Notes under the pieces: model-generated
Database searches by the model: none
Seen by the model: the letters and a program-made list of their open reading frames with translations, nothing else
Told to the model about the DNA's origin: nothing
Position numbers and translations under genes: made by a program
Shown: positions 30,647 through 43,039 of the stretch, in pieces
Position numbering within the stretch: position 1 is the stretch's first letter
How the letters are laid out: each line of letters begins with the position of its first letter
Assembly: GCA_030280995.1 (NCBI GenBank)
Contig: JASXTE010000015.1
Location: forward strand, 22,340,501 to 22,404,500
DNA from: Hemileia vastatrix
Taxonomy: Eukaryota > Basidiomycota > Pucciniomycetes > Pucciniales > Zaghouaniaceae
DNA: 64,000 nt
Direction of reading: 5' to 3'

Positions 30647-31700
30647 TCAGGATAAATAAATTTTCATTTCTCCCTTAGCAGCTCCTAATTTATGAGAACC
30701 ATGAGCAAAAGCCATAGGAAAAGATGTAATTAAGGCAATTATATAATCTTTTTGATTACTAGTAAAATGATCTTCAAATGAAGAAGTGTTTAATTTAGTT
30801 AATAAAATATCCATTTCTTCTGTAGATCTACTTTTACATTGAATCAATGAATTATAAGATTTTAAAAAGTGTGCAGAAGTTTTTTTAGAGGAATGAGTCT
30901 TAAATTTTCTTTTTCAATTATCTCCAAATGTGAAACAAATGTTTTTAAGATCTAATTTGATACCAAACATGGTTAAAATGTTATTCCCCATAATAAACCA
31001 ATTGCTTAAGCTGTCATTTTTCATCACAAAAAATTCACAAACAGCTCTGACAAAAACAACATTATATTTTAAGAATACAGTGGTTTTGTATTTGCCAATA
31101 GGACATAAAACAGAAAAATAACCTCTCCATTTTTTGAGATTTCATAGGTAATAATTTACTATGATTATTTTCATCCACAGAAGCTAGTGCTATTTCAGAC
31201 ACTACACTTCCTCCAGCACCAGTGTCAAGAAAAACCTCAACATTTTTACCATTTATGATAACAGGTGCTCTCAAGGGAGATAGTAATATAGAATTTTCAG
31301 TAATATTTTTTATAATCTCATCATTTTCTACTGAAGATAAATCCAAGTTACAAACTTCAGATAAATTATCTAAATAATGGATATCTTGTTCCAGCATTAG
31401 AACTTCATTTAAAGAATCATTTTCATATGAGATATTATTATCACATTCACAAGAGGAATCATTAAGGTCAACTGCAGGATTATCTGTTTCCTCAGTTTGT
31501 TCAACAAGATGAATTTTCTTGTCACAAACATGTCCTTTCTTCCATGATTTGTTACATTTAAAACAAGTATTTCCTGCATATTTCTTTGGTGCAACTGGGG
31601 CAGAGGCTTTTCCAGGTTTTTCTGGGAGTTTTGATGAGGGTCTCTGCTGATCATTGTCAAAATTTTAAGGGATAACTTTTTGGTTCATATCTATGGTTGA
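30647..31700 (-). pseudogene. A0 protease, linker and zinc knuckle
   Basis: The protease ORF 31062-31397 contains VEVFLDTGAGGSVVSEIALA with an intact DTG. The linker ORF 30647-30847 contains SFPMAFAHGSHKLG. A zinc-knuckle region lies in 31409-31660 but its reading frame is shifted. Stops separate the three. Confidence 0.8.
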
Positions 31701-33205
31701 GTAATAGTTCTTTACAGATATTAATAAAAGAAGAATGTTCTCATACATGCTCAGTTCTAGATACAATGAAATCTCTTAGAGAACTTGGTAATTTATAGAG
31801 AATTTTGGCTCTCCAAATATCATAATCCATTTTTGGATCTATAGCTCTAAGAATTTTTGGTATTTTCATAAAGAAGAAAATAGGTTTTTTAGCAGAGGAG
31901 GATATATATTTAGAATTCTCATATGATCTCTACTAGGCCAACCTGAATTTTGAACCACCAAATTAATTCTCAATTAAAGTCTTTCATTCATTCCATGTAT
32001 AGTGATTGTTATCCAATAAAACAGATTCATAACACATTAGTGCTACATTGGAAGAAAATAAATTAATTTAGAAATAGTTTCTTCATCTGCCAATTTATAA
32101 GAACTCTTTAAATTATCAATTCTTTGAATAAAATTTTCCAGTCAGATGAAGAATCACCATCAAAGGTAGGATATTGATCAAATTTAGGCCAGTTCTTATT
32201 GCTACTAGGCTTATCAACTTTAAGATTGGAACTATTCATAATAATCAATTCTTGAAGTGTATAAAGGTGTTCAGAAATTTAATTATTTAAAGAAACATCT
32301 GGTTTATCATGAGTATTAAATTTTTTGTTGGTCACAAAAGATTTTATGGACTCATTGTCAGATTTATTTATAGCCACATTAAAATAGGAGAATCTTTTTT
32401 CAGGCTGTGTGCCTTTAATTCTAGCAGTAATATTTATTACCACATCATAATTTTCATCAGGAATAACTGGTAATGTAGAAACTTTTTCCTCTAGATTTGA
32501 CAAATTTTTTCTTAACATGGGAATATAAGGATTTTGATCAATAATTTTTGTAAGAGATAGAACATTGCTGTCTGTTTCTACTGAGAATGTATTACTCAAA
32601 GCTTGAAAATCAATTTTCAATTTTTTCAATTCACTGTGCAAGGTTTTAATATCATTTTTCAATGAAGTGTTTTCATCTATGAGGGGGTTTAATTCACAAA
32701 TAACTTTATGCAGATGATGATTTTTATCTGATAGTGATTTGTGATAATTTTTTTAATTTTTTTTTGATCCAGTAAATTATTTAAGGTGTCTTTTAATTTA
32801 AAATAAGCTGTATCTTGTACAGAAAAACTCACTTTACAATGTGAATGCAAATTATTTAATCTGTCATTTTCATGCTTTAATAAATCTTTTAAAACTTTAT
32901 CTTTTATTGCACTAAAATCAGGAGAATATTTTAAAATCTCTTCAGAAGTTTTTTCAAGTAAGAAATAAATTTTAAGTGCAACAGAATTATTTTTTATTTC
33001 AAGAGAAGGATTTACTAAAGAAGTTGAAGTTAAATGTAAAGGCTAATCACATGAAAATTTACTGATTAAATCATTTGGACTACTCATAACAGGAATTTTT
33101 TTTAAGAGTTTTTACAGTTATTTAACTACTTGCAAAAATATTACCTGAAGAGGTTGATTTAGTATTATACATACTAAAATTCTTATTAAAAAGTTTACTT
33201 ACAAT
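31701..33205 (-). pseudogene. A0 Gag coiled coil and capsid
   Basis: Capsid sequence (31750-32200) is heavily interrupted. The coiled-coil ORF 32279-32662 (SELKKLKIDFQALSNTFS and following) matches the F element segment KNDFQALSNKLSVYENRN. This puts A0 and F in one subfamily distinct from A1 and D. Confidence 0.77.
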
Positions 33206-33820
33206 AGAAGAGGAGGAAACTTCCCCTGGGCCAGAGCCTTCTTTTTCCTGCTTCACTGGTAAATATGTACATGTTGAGAAGGTAATTGTGTGTCCTGGAT
33301 AGTCCAGTTCAATGATCTAGAGGTGTTTGCACATTCCTCCGGTAATATTTCATGAGATAATCCCATTTCTACTGTTCTACCTCCTTTGTCTTTCAGCTTT
33401 GTTGAGGATAATGTGGATTTGGTTGTATAGTTTGATGATGACTTTGGCTGCTCTTTAACAGCTCTTGAATCTGATCCCAAAGTGTATTGAATCTGGCTTT
33501 GTACTTCATATTTTCTACTTTATTTTCTTTTATATGATCTAAAAGGTTGTTTACCTGCTGTTCCAGAGGAATCTTTTTTATTTATATATTTTTAAGGGAT
33601 TTTCCAGATATAGTAGAGGTTTGACTTCTTTCTGAATTTTTGGAGGAGGAGGATTATCACTTCTCCTGACATTTCTATGTCCTGAAGAATTTTATGGATT
33701 TCTTTTAGCTGATTAATTTTTATAAGTTTATTTTGAAGAACCCACAAATTCAACATCAACATCTACCTCTATTTCATCAACATGTAGATTATCCATGCTA
33801 TCAGTTAAATTGCTAGACAT
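33206..33820 (-). pseudogene. A0 ORF1
   Basis: It starts at ATG 33820 (MSSNLTDSMDNLHVDEIEV), homologous to the F start MSNNLTEIMENLNVDDIEV. It is broken by shifts. The 33253-33480 frame carries a middle part. The end keeps TTGTAAGT where other copies have ATGGTRAG, so the downstream ATG is lost. Confidence 0.7.
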
Positions 33821-34447
33821 AAAATCTGTGTACTACCAAGAAAGAAATCAAAGTTAATCAAAAATTATTTTTAAACTAAAATTTGTGAGATAAAATACAA
33901 TATATCAATTTAATATTTTAAATCAAAATATGAGAATCAAAATTATATTTATTATGATTATTATTTATGCAATAAAAAATAATCAAAACAATTTTTTTTT
34001 CAATGTATGTAAATTGATTATATTTATTAAACTAATAAACAAAAAAATTTTTTAATTGGGACTAAACACTACGTGTTATTATTTTCAACAAATGTTATCA
34101 AGTATTAATGGTAATACAATGAATAATTGATCAAAAAAATGATTTTCTAGGACTAAGAGTTTTAATCTATAATTTTCAAATAGGAAAAAAATTAAAATAA
34201 ATTTGATTATTTACATGCAGTGAGTCAGAAAAATAGCCAATATCACTGTTATTGCAATAAAAGATCAAATTCAAAATTTCTTAGGGGAAAAGGTTAACTT
34301 AATATAATGAAGGTAAAATCACACTGAAATATATACTATTTAAGTATAAATCAACTGTTTGTCTTACACCCTGGTTCAAATCACTGCCATGGCAAAAGTT
34401 TGTATTTTGTGTGAGGTTGGTCCATGCGTCAAGTTGCTTCTCCAAAA
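33821..34447 (-). other. A0 leader
   Basis: The non-coding leader has scattered GGGACTAA and AGGACTAAGAG segments like those of A1 and D. A CCTGGTTCAAATCACTGCCATGGC stretch (split here: CCTGGTTCAAATC then ACTGCCATGGC, near 34371-34393) corresponds to the conserved leader motif of A1. No clear PBS is seen. Confidence 0.5.
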
Positions 34448-35748
34448 AAGTCGAAAATTGTTGTTATTAAGAAAGGCAACCATTTATTAACAGGTCTTCT
34501 GGAATATGAAGGGAAAATACCACAAAAAGAGAAATAAAAGAAGAACTGAAATAACTAACAACAAGAATTTTAAAGGAAAAGAAAGATTTAAAGACAAATA
34601 TTGGACATGAAGATTTAAGTTTTACTAGTAAGTAGATTTTTTATTCTCTCTACTATAAAAAACAAAATTTAAACACTTGAATCTCTCTTAAAGAAATATT
34701 GTATATAGATTTATTCCTTAATTTTATTATACTAACCAAAGTAAAAAAATTGATAGAAAGTAATTTATAATTGTAAATAATTTGTAAATTGTAAATTGTA
34801 AAGTATTGTAAGTAATGTGGGCTACAAGATAAGAAACCAAAGCCTTTATATAGGCAGATAAAGCCCTCTGAGATGCTACTAAGCTTATATAAAAAATAAA
34901 AGAAGTAAAAAAATTTAATATTAAATGAAACAAATAAAATGAGGTTGCTATGGTACTAGTTACAAAAACAGAAATCAAGGACCCTTTGTATGCACCCCTT
35001 GAATCCTGTAATAGTGTAATGTAGCTATATAAGATACTTCAGTGATATAAAACAGGGAGTTTTTAACTATAGTAATACTAAACACATTACAAAATTTGTT
35101 AAAAAATCTAATTCTTGTGAAACATAAAAATTATACAATGTGTGATGTACAAATTGTTATATACTTAGTTAATTTATTTTAAAACAATAGTTATTGATTA
35201 AGATAAATAAATTGGACTGGTATAATAGTTATGGTAATTAAACAAGTTAGTATTTTAATAAAATCATCTTATTACAATAAAACATTTATATTTGGAATAA
35301 AGTTTTTTATTTGCTTAATTTAATTTATTTTTTTAATTATTGGTCCAATTGTGAGGAAATGGAGTGATAAATCACTAGTAATTGTAAAGTAAAATTTTTA
35401 TGATTTAATGTATTCAATTAATTAATTAATTACATTATAAGTTTATGTTATAACTTATAATTATACCATGACTTGTAATTAATTAATCATTAATCTATAA
35501 CCATTAGGTTCATAAAAATTTGCTAGTCTTTTTATAGAATATAATATTTTTATGTTTATTTAAATTTATATACAATTTATATAATAATAAAATTAATATA
35601 CAATTTTATTAAAAAATATTGTTATATAATTTTACTTTAACATAATTTTTTATTTGTATATATACTTTAAATACAAGTTTTTATCATCTTTATCTTCATG
35701 TAATTTAACATAGCATATTACCAGACTCTAAATATGTCCTGGCTGATA
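34448..35748 (-). repeat. A0 5' LTR
   Basis: It aligns with 5653-6956, sharing the CTTAATTTTATTATACTA run and a TATATAGG promoter-like segment near 34850. The outer end reads CCTGGCTGATA, one base off the family terminus CTGACA. The inner border is set by alignment and is approximate. Confidence 0.68.
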
Positions 35749-37100
35749 AGAAAGCTAACTAAAACCACTTCAACTGGAAAACTAGCAAAAAATCAACTAC
35801 TATTAGCTAACCAACAAAAAAACTAGAAATTAGTAAACAGAATAAACCACTACAAACCTCACCACATAAGGAACAGCTAGAGATCTTCACAATAAAATAA
35901 AAAAATGATTACTAAATCTAAAGCAAAAACCTTAAAACTAAGTAAAAAAGCATAAGATTTTAAAAAGACCCAGATTACCTAGAAATCCAAATACCAATGA
36001 ATTGATATTCTTTCAAATTAAAAAGAATAAATAAGCAGCCACTAAAAAATTTGATGTAATAAACAATGATAGCTACAATTATCTACATTTATAATTAAAG
36101 ATAATACATTATGTAAAATGATGACATATTGGGTAAAGAACTATTTGAATAAAATATATTCAGCTATAAAAATTTATAATCTATTAAAAAGGAAGATCAA
36201 ATAAAATATTTTCACCAAAAAAAGTTGAATAAAAACATGATCTAGTAAATTAAAATAAATTACATAAAAGTATCCTATAATTATACTTGAAAAAATTATA
36301 TTATGTAAAACTGGAGAAATTTGAGTATTCAATTATTTATTATTTTTTTCTCAACAAATCACCTGCAATCCATTATTTATATTTTTTAAAATTCATTAAA
36401 TTCTCATTACAATATGATTTTAAAGAGATAAAAAAATTTAATTAATTGTATGCAGAAAAGTTTATTTATATCCTTATTTCTAATTGCTAAATACTTCATT
36501 AATCTGTCAAGTTATTCTCTTGTGCTTTTTATAATTCATATTTGATTCTCTAATTTTTTATAACCGTATCCTTAACATGAATTTTTGAAAAAAAGGAAAC
36601 ACAAAATTTAGTTACTGCTTTCACTTGCTTTAGATTTCAGAATAATATATAAATAAATACAAAATGATTAGTAAAGTATTTATTATTTTTTTAAAATTTT
36701 CTTTTGATTAAAATATCCAATATTACCATTCTTGAAAGTAATTGATTTTAAAATAAAAGATTTTTTAATTAATGAAAAAATTGAATGAAACTAGCTAGTT
36801 AATTTACCAAAAAAAATAGTAGCTGATATTTAACATAGCTAATAGCTTATAAAGAAAATTATGAAAGAACCAAAAAAGAAATTAAAATGAATTTAAAATC
36901 TGAAACTATAAGAATTCAATTATTTTTCTCAAAATTCTCATATAATAATTTCTGTTAAGATGGCTGCTATTGAAATGAAAAAATTTGTTAAATAATCTCT
37001 ATCAAATTTGTGTCAATCAAGTAAATACTCAACTTCTTTTGAAACTTTGTGGTGAAAAATTAACATTTTGAATCATAAGCTCATTATAGATAATGATACC
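35749..37100. other. Non-coding spacer between the two nests
   Basis: It is very AT-rich, with no ORF of note and no recognised repeat borders. CTAGC/GCTAG and AACTACTATTAGCTAA-like segments near 35780-35830 have weak inverted counterparts near 36790-36850, which might mark a decayed foldback element. This is not firm. Confidence 0.4.
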
Positions 37101-37976
37101 TGTCAGCCAGGCTGTCTCAGGAGACCAGTAAAATGTATAATATTTTAATGGAGGGAATAAAGTGATGTATTATATGCATTTAAAATAATATTTTATTACA
37201 GAATAAAATTATATAAACATTTTATTAAATTAAGTATTATATTAATTTTATTATTAAATAAATTATTTATACACTTACATCAAACATAATATATATCATA
37301 TTCTATAAATCATGGCATATTTTTTATGTATTTAATATTAATAAATTGATAATTAATTAATTGTAAATCTATATTATAATTACAATTAAAAAAATTAAAA
37401 TTATAATGGAATTAATATTTAATTAATTAAAATTATATATTAAATCAATCTTCTCATATGTTATAATCCATGAATATTGGGCACTTTTTTGAACCTTAAC
37501 TGTGTGCAAAAAATTTTTTTAAATAAGTTAAAATACTTACTTAAAAAAAATTAAATGCTGAATTTAAATTATTGTTCATTAAATTAATTACTTGTTTCAA
37601 TTATTTTAGTTATTACTCAAATGGAATAGTTAAAAAAAGTACTAATTTCTGTTTTGAGCTTAAATTGATTATATAATTAATTGCATAAGAATGGCATGAT
37701 TATATTGGTTCAATTAAAACACTTAAAACTCAATTTAATATCTATTTTTGATATATTACTCACAGTTTCCCATGTTACAAATTTGTGTAGTTACTCACTA
37801 TTTATATTAACTGGGTTGGGAATGCAGGATGGAAAAAATTAGTTCTTATTTGTGAGTTTAATTACTTGTTTCATATTTTTTCTCTTAATAACCAGTTTTA
37901 AATTATATTATTTTACTTTATTGTTTCATTTTGTTATCATTTTGTATATACATACTTGTGGCGCTTCAAAGGACCC
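37101..37976 (+). repeat. F 5' LTR, first part
   Basis: It starts TGTCAGCCAGGCTGTC and resembles the A0 LTR read in the sense direction, for example AATAAAATTATATAA and ATTGATAATTAATTAATTG. It stops at the D insertion; GACCC at 37972-37976 is the duplicated target. Confidence 0.7.
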
Positions 37977-38771
37977 TGTCAATGGGTCTCTTAGTCTAGA
38001 AGATTTTTCGGGAGTTTCTACAAGGGTTTTAAGTGGACTATTGGACTTTCAAAGGCAAGGTATGTATTTCTCTATCTTTTTGATTATTTTACTCAAAATA
38101 AAGAGGTAAGAATATAAAATTATTATTATAATTAATGAGTTAGAAGTAGGTGAATGCAAATACTAAAAAAATAATAAATAGTAATAAATATTTAAGTATA
38201 GTAAATGTTTTGGTAATATAAGTAAGTAATGAATGAATGAAAAACAACCAAGAAGGAAGGCCTTATATAGGCAAAGGAGAGACAAGGCACGGTGTTAAAA
38301 TCCTAAATACAGTGTTCTGAGAGAAGAAAAGAATATTCCATAAAAATATTTCCAATTTAATAAGGTTGTTCCAAAAAGAAGGTTTCAGAAAAGAGTATTT
38401 ACTGTATATGACAGCAATAGAATAATATATTTAAAATTTACTGTAAATGTCAATTTTAAATAAGTAATTTGAGTTTTTTGTAGGTAGTTAATTTTATTTG
38501 AATATTAAATTTTTATTTTTATTTATTTTGTAATTAATTTCTATTTCTTTTCACCTGTCATTGAGCACGGTGTTAGACAATAGAAATATAAGGGACAATT
38601 AATATTAATTTTAAATATTCACTAACTTTACCATTTTGTATTTAGTTAATTTATTATAGGTAAATTTAATGTAGATAAATTATAATTAATAATATTAAAA
38701 TAATAAGGTGCAGCTTCATCCCAGTAAATAATTAATTATTTTACTGGGTAAGTCTAGAAGCCTGGCTGACA
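37977..38771 (-). repeat. D 3' LTR
   Basis: Plus-strand reading runs TGTCAATGGGTCTC ... GCCTGGCTGACA, 795 bp. It aligns with 55341-56399 except for the MITE in the latter. TATATAGGCA (near 38265) looks like part of the promoter. Confidence 0.87.
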
Positions 38772-38790
38772 CTCCCTCACTCTAAAAAAA
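38772..38790 (-). other. D polypurine tract
   Basis: In the sense direction, TTTTTTTAGAGTGAGGGAG precedes TGTCAG, identical in its core to A0 and A1. Confidence 0.75.
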
Positions 38791-38948
38791 CAAAAAAAAA
38801 TTCTATAATTTTTTCTTTTTATATTTCTTTAGCAGATTAGGGAGATTAGATATCTCCTTCTTAGGTATCCAAGATTCATATTCAGATAATTTATTCTTGA
38901 ATCTCAATAAGTATTCTGTACCTTTTTCAGCAGTAACTATTCTTTCAT

Positions 38949-39406
38949 TTAGAATCTTATCAATTTCTGCTGTCTCAGTGATTTCATTAGGGGTCTTTTT
39001 TGGTCTTCCCCTCTATTGGGAAATAAATCACTATTGGATGTGTAAGGTTTCAAAAGAGATATTGTAAAAATAGGATTTTTTCTGTCATATAGAGAATACA
39101 AAATAACTTCAACTGCATTATCACCAACCATTCTTCTGACAACAAATGGACCAAAAAATGGGTCTTTCAATTTGTTATTACCTTGTAAATTGAAGTGGAC
39201 TGTAAAAATAAACACTTCATCACTCTTTTTAAAAGTGTATTCTTTATGGGATTTGTCCCATATCTTCTTCTCATATTCAAAGGATTTTTCAATACATTTT
39301 TGAGCATGACTTCTGGAAATTTGTTGCATTTGAAGAAAAGACTTTACACCAGTATGTAAATCCAATTTAGGTATTTTATTATTGAGAATTTGGGAAGGAT
39401 AATTTG
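38949..39406 (-). pseudogene. D integrase, C-terminal domain
   Basis: KNKLKDPFFGPFVVRRMVG-like sequence and NPIFTISLLKPYTSN are readable in the 138-codon frame 38949-39365, beginning near CIEKSFEYEKKIWDKSHKE. A frame break follows GLLKPY (PNRGEDQKRP versus PKRRGRQKK in A1). Element C begins at 39407; ATTTG at 39402-39406 is its target copy, and the integrase resumes at 48249. Confidence 0.8.
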
Positions 39407-40582
39407 TGTCAGCCTAGATATCCCTAGGACTGAGTACTTCTTATGCTTAAAATAAGATAACCTTAAGTAAATTAAGCTTATATCTTAAAAATAAGGTTAA
39501 AATAATAATATATATTATTATATTATATATATATATAATTATTATTCTATTATATAACTTATAGTAGTTTAAATAGCTTATCCATAGCCTAATAATACTT
39601 ATTAAGGTGTTAATGGAGTCATAATATACTTATCTTAAGTGATATGAAGTAATTATTGACATACATAAGCTTATATGTATACATAAATCTCATATTCAGT
39701 GAAATATGAAGTATATTATGTATATTTAGGTATATAAGTAGGTTTTAGCCCCTTAATAGCCTATAACCTTTTTTTTCTGCTTATTTTAGGTCATATGGAC
39801 AAAATCAGTGGACTCACAACGCCTACAGAAGCATAGAAACCTATATCAGGCGCATACACCCATTTTGGACAACTTAATTTACTTCCTTGGATGGTTATTC
39901 ACGGATTTATGGGTTGGATGGACATTTCTGGGTTGATGTGGATGCTTGGGGATGTTATTGGGGGCTTGGAAATTTTATTTGTTTCCTTTATATGCTTTTG
40001 GTTTCATTAAATCTCTTTTTGATTGTTTATTTTACCTGTTTCTTTATGGTATCCGCTTTTATCTGGATTTTCTATTTATGGTATAGATCTGTGTTATCAT
40101 TAATAGTGATGGAGGGTCCTTACCGGAGGTCTGGGTGTTGAATCTGCTTGAAGTGGACGCCATGGGGAGGTGATGGGCCCTCAAAGTCCTGTAATTGCCA
40201 GGGATAGAAGTGACATCATCTGAATTGAAGGTCTGTGCACTCCAGTGGATTTGGGTATAAGTAAGGAGGGATTTTGACAGTTATTTATCATCATTCAATT
40301 ACTAAAACTCAAACAAACACTACAATACAATTATTAGCATTCAGAAATATATTATAAAGCCATTATAAATTGATATTATCTTTATATAAGCTATAACTAT
40401 ATTTTATTCATCTATTTTCCACCACTAGCACCCATTTAAATCAAAGTATTGTGAGTTTTATTTGAGTATAACTATTTTATTAGTCTTCCCCTGAGGTTTA
40501 ATCACTGAATAATTTATCAATAAGTAGTAGGAACATAAATAAACACTATTATATCATACTTATATACTAGACTATACTTACA
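39407..40582 (+). repeat. C 5' LTR
   Basis: It is the direct repeat of 47067-48243. It ends TATACTTACA, against TATACTGACA in the other copy. An 84-codon open frame in both copies (39887-40141 and 47548-47802) differs mainly by amino-acid-changing substitutions and is not treated as a gene. Confidence 0.92.
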
Positions 40583-41090
40583 ATTTGGGGTCTTTCCTTA
40601 TATTTTACTTATTATTTAGTATAAGCCTTGGGACATGATTTTTACTTTAGTACAGCTCAAAATAACCAAATATTTGGGTCTCCTGAATATTAGTGGGTCA
40701 TCATAACTCAGTGATTGCGGAAAAGAACCCTTAAAATAATTGTACTAATTTTTTATCATAAAAATTAGGTATTTAAAGTAGTAACTGTACCAAATATAAA
40801 CCCAATTTCACTTGGTATTTGGACACCAATATAACACCCAATTAAATTTGTATTTGGTTAAATCTTGGTAAGCTACTTATTCACCCTTATAAAAGTCTAG
40901 TTGAACTTATTATTATTTTTTTAACAGATTTTTTCAAATTTTCTTATAATTTATTTAAATAAATAAAGATATAAATTAAAGGTAAGCTCCATTGCTTTTT
41001 TATTAGTAATATCATTGCTAATATGTTTTTTCTACTAATTCCATAGAGTTTTTCCTTTTGTAGACGTAAAATATTGTCATTCTTAACAAT
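40583..41090 (+). other. C leader
   Basis: The 508-base untranslated leader begins ATTTGGGGTCTTTCC. No TGG-type PBS is evident next to the LTR. A short repeated theme (CAAATATTTGGGTC, CAATTTCACTTGGTATTTGG, AATTTGTATTTGG) is present near 40660-40860. Confidence 0.55.
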
Positions 41091-41636
41091 ATGAGTGCTC
41101 CCCAGGACAGTGTAAGTGAAAAGCCTGCTTATAATACCAGGTCTAAAGCTAACAAAAACTTTCCAGGACATCACCATGGAGGGTCAACAATACCCCCAAG
41201 CAGAAAGCATGAGTATAGAGGAAAAGGACGCCCTCTTAAAAAGATAAATATGAAAAAGACATCTCCTCCTCTTCAGGATCAACTTTCCCACCTGGCCAAA
41301 CAGGCTCTGAAGTTGGAAGAATCCAAATCACTAATGTTCAAAGAGGTAGAGCAATTGCAAAACAATTGCAAGGTAGGGTTTCAGCAGATGAATCACGCAT
41401 TGGCAGAGTTAAAGGGAGGCCAGCCCAGTCAGCCAAATCAGCAACCCCCTACCCAAGGCAGGTCAACTCACTCCCAGGAGAAAATCCTGGTAGACAAATG
41501 GAAATGGGACTGGTTCCATCAACAATGGACAAGCCACAGTTGCAACAGGGATCCACCACCTCATCTGACTTCCTCAGCTCACCCTTACAAAGGAAAAAAG
41601 CGCCAAAAATCAGGACTGGCATCTATCCCATGGTAA
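41091..41636 (+). CDS. C ORF1, conserved small protein
   Basis: This intact 181-codon ORF is the first of the element. It is basic near the N terminus (YNTRSKANK, RKHEYRGKGRPLKKINMKK) and has a probable coiled coil around residues 60-110 (LSHLAKQALKLEESKSLMF, EVEQLQNN). It then has a Gln/Pro-rich segment, the motif VDKWKWDWF, a basic KGKKRQK patch, and ends SIPW-stop. The same order (coiled coil, Pro-rich, WKWDW or WKWDY, basic patch, PW-stop) is readable in D and F. The stop TAA overlaps the next ORF start in ATGGTAA. Function is unknown; a nucleic-acid-binding or Gag-like matrix role is only a guess. Confidence 0.75.
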   Translation: MSAPQDSVSEKPAYNTRSKANKNFPGHHHGGSTIPPSRKHEYRGKGRPLKKINMKKTSPPLQDQLSHLAKQALKLEESKSLMFKEVEQLQNNCKVGFQQMNHALAELKGGQPSQPNQQPPTQGRSTHSQEKILVDKWKWDWFHQQWTSHSCNRDPPPHLTSSAHPYKGKKRQKSGLASIPW

Positions 41637-43039
41637 GTAGATTACCCTCTCAGATTGAACATAATACTGATAATTACAATATAGGTAATTCTATTGATGT
41701 TAAATCTGTGCAAAAAATAGAGGAGGATTTAAGAAATTTAGGTTTTAGAGTAGATACACCTGACTTGTCTTTTGTCCACAATAACAGTACTATTTATAAT
41801 GATAATACAGTTAACCCTCAGTTGCAAACACCTACTAGTGAGATAAGAAGTTCACAGGAGAGTGAGAGAATTGAAAAGAAAGACATGGAATATTTTAACA
41901 ATAATCCAACTGTCCATAGAATTGTTTCAGCATTGTGGAATAGAATGACTGATTGTGAGGAAAAAACAGTTAAGCTCACTAGTGATACAATTTCATCCTT
42001 GACAGTAAACATTTCTCAATTAGCAACACGTAACAAAGACTTAGAGAAAGAACATTTATCTCTAACTCTTAAATATGATTCATTGAGTAATAAATATAAT
42101 GAACTTTCAAAAAAATTCTGTGAGTTAGAAAAGTTATATGAAACACATTTATTGAAAACTGAATCAAGAACTAAGTTATCTTTTTCCCAGACAAATCAAA
42201 GTGTCTCTAAGTTTCTACAAAGATTAAATAAAGTTGAGATTGAAACTGCCAATCTACTAATGAACCAGGATAATCATAAGTATAATCAATATAATAATAA
42301 TACTTTCATTGGCAAAAGTGAATCTCATTCCTTCCCTATACCACCACAATTAAAACCATCTGGTGGTAGTGTCAAATCTGAAAATGTAAGTCAAAAATCC
42401 GTGTAGGAGGAAATACAAGACCATTTATCAAAAGTGAATGAGCTGTTGAATTTACCTAAGATTAGTGAGATAAAATCCAATCAGAAAAACTGGCCTAAGA
42501 TAGATCAGTACCCAACTTATGATGGGGAAGCCAGCTCTGATTGGCAACATTTTATTCAAAGAATTGACAACTTGAAATTCTCATATAAGTTACCAGATGA
42601 AGAAATAACATCAAAATTAATTTCTTTATTTAAGGATGTTGCTTTATTATGGTTTGAAGCAGTCTTGAGTGAGGGTAAAGATTACTCTTGGGCTGAATGG
42701 AAACAACTTATTGAAAAACAATTTGGAGGTTCTAAATTCAGGCTTACTCAGCAGAGACTTTATGAGAAGACTAGGTATAATCTGTTGAATGGTGACAAAC
42801 CTATGGTATTTTTAATGAATTTAAATAAAATATTAAAAGCCATTGAGCCTCATATGGATTTTAACTTATGGAAAGATAATATAATATATAAATTACCTAT
42901 ATCTGTCAGAGACATTGTTGTAGCTAGAACATTAAATGTTACTGAATATTCTGATTTTATTAATATTTTCAATGAAATATTATTAAACCATAAGTATGAA
43001 TCAAGGTATTCCACTTATAAAAAAATGTTGAACCTGTAA
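41630..43039 (+). pseudogene. C Gag (ORF2)
   Basis: It starts at the ATG of ATGGTAA (MVSRLPSQIEHN). One in-frame TAG at 42404-42406 is the only break before the stop at 43037. The first half has heptad-rich coiled coil (LTSDTISSLTVNISQLATRN). The second half has capsid sequence (YPTYDGEASSDWQHFIQRID, LLWFEAVLSEGKDYSWAEWK, QFGGSKFR, PISVRDIVVART). A one-base change in an A-run at about 43020 then shifts the frame into the zinc knuckle. It is otherwise well preserved. Confidence 0.85.

Larger units (their letters stand above)
5653..35748 (-). mobile_element. Ty3/gypsy element A0, interrupted by A1
   Basis: This is a minus-strand retrotransposon of the A0/F subfamily, with LTRs at 5653-6956 and about 34448-35748. 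Its body is split into 6957-8009 and 28754-34447 by A1. Rejoining the two halves restores a continuous integrase reading: ...NSCW on the right joins VIVDRF-like sequence on the left at the ATTAC duplication. All domains carry stops and frameshifts. No 5-bp TSD is visible around the outer LTR ends, and the LTR border distal to TGTCAG is set by comparing the two copies, so outer limits are uncertain by tens of bases. It is probably among the oldest elements in the window. Confidence 0.75.

Noticed and set aside
37852..38109. ORF in the D 3' LTR region with a similar tail at 55141-55473
   Set aside because: The shared tail is the LTR sequence itself; the N-terminal parts are unrelated.
39887..40141. 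84-codon hydrophobic ORF in both LTRs of C (also 47548-47802)
   Set aside because: The five differences between copies are four amino-acid-changing and one silent, so no protein constraint is visible, and LTR position is against a gene.
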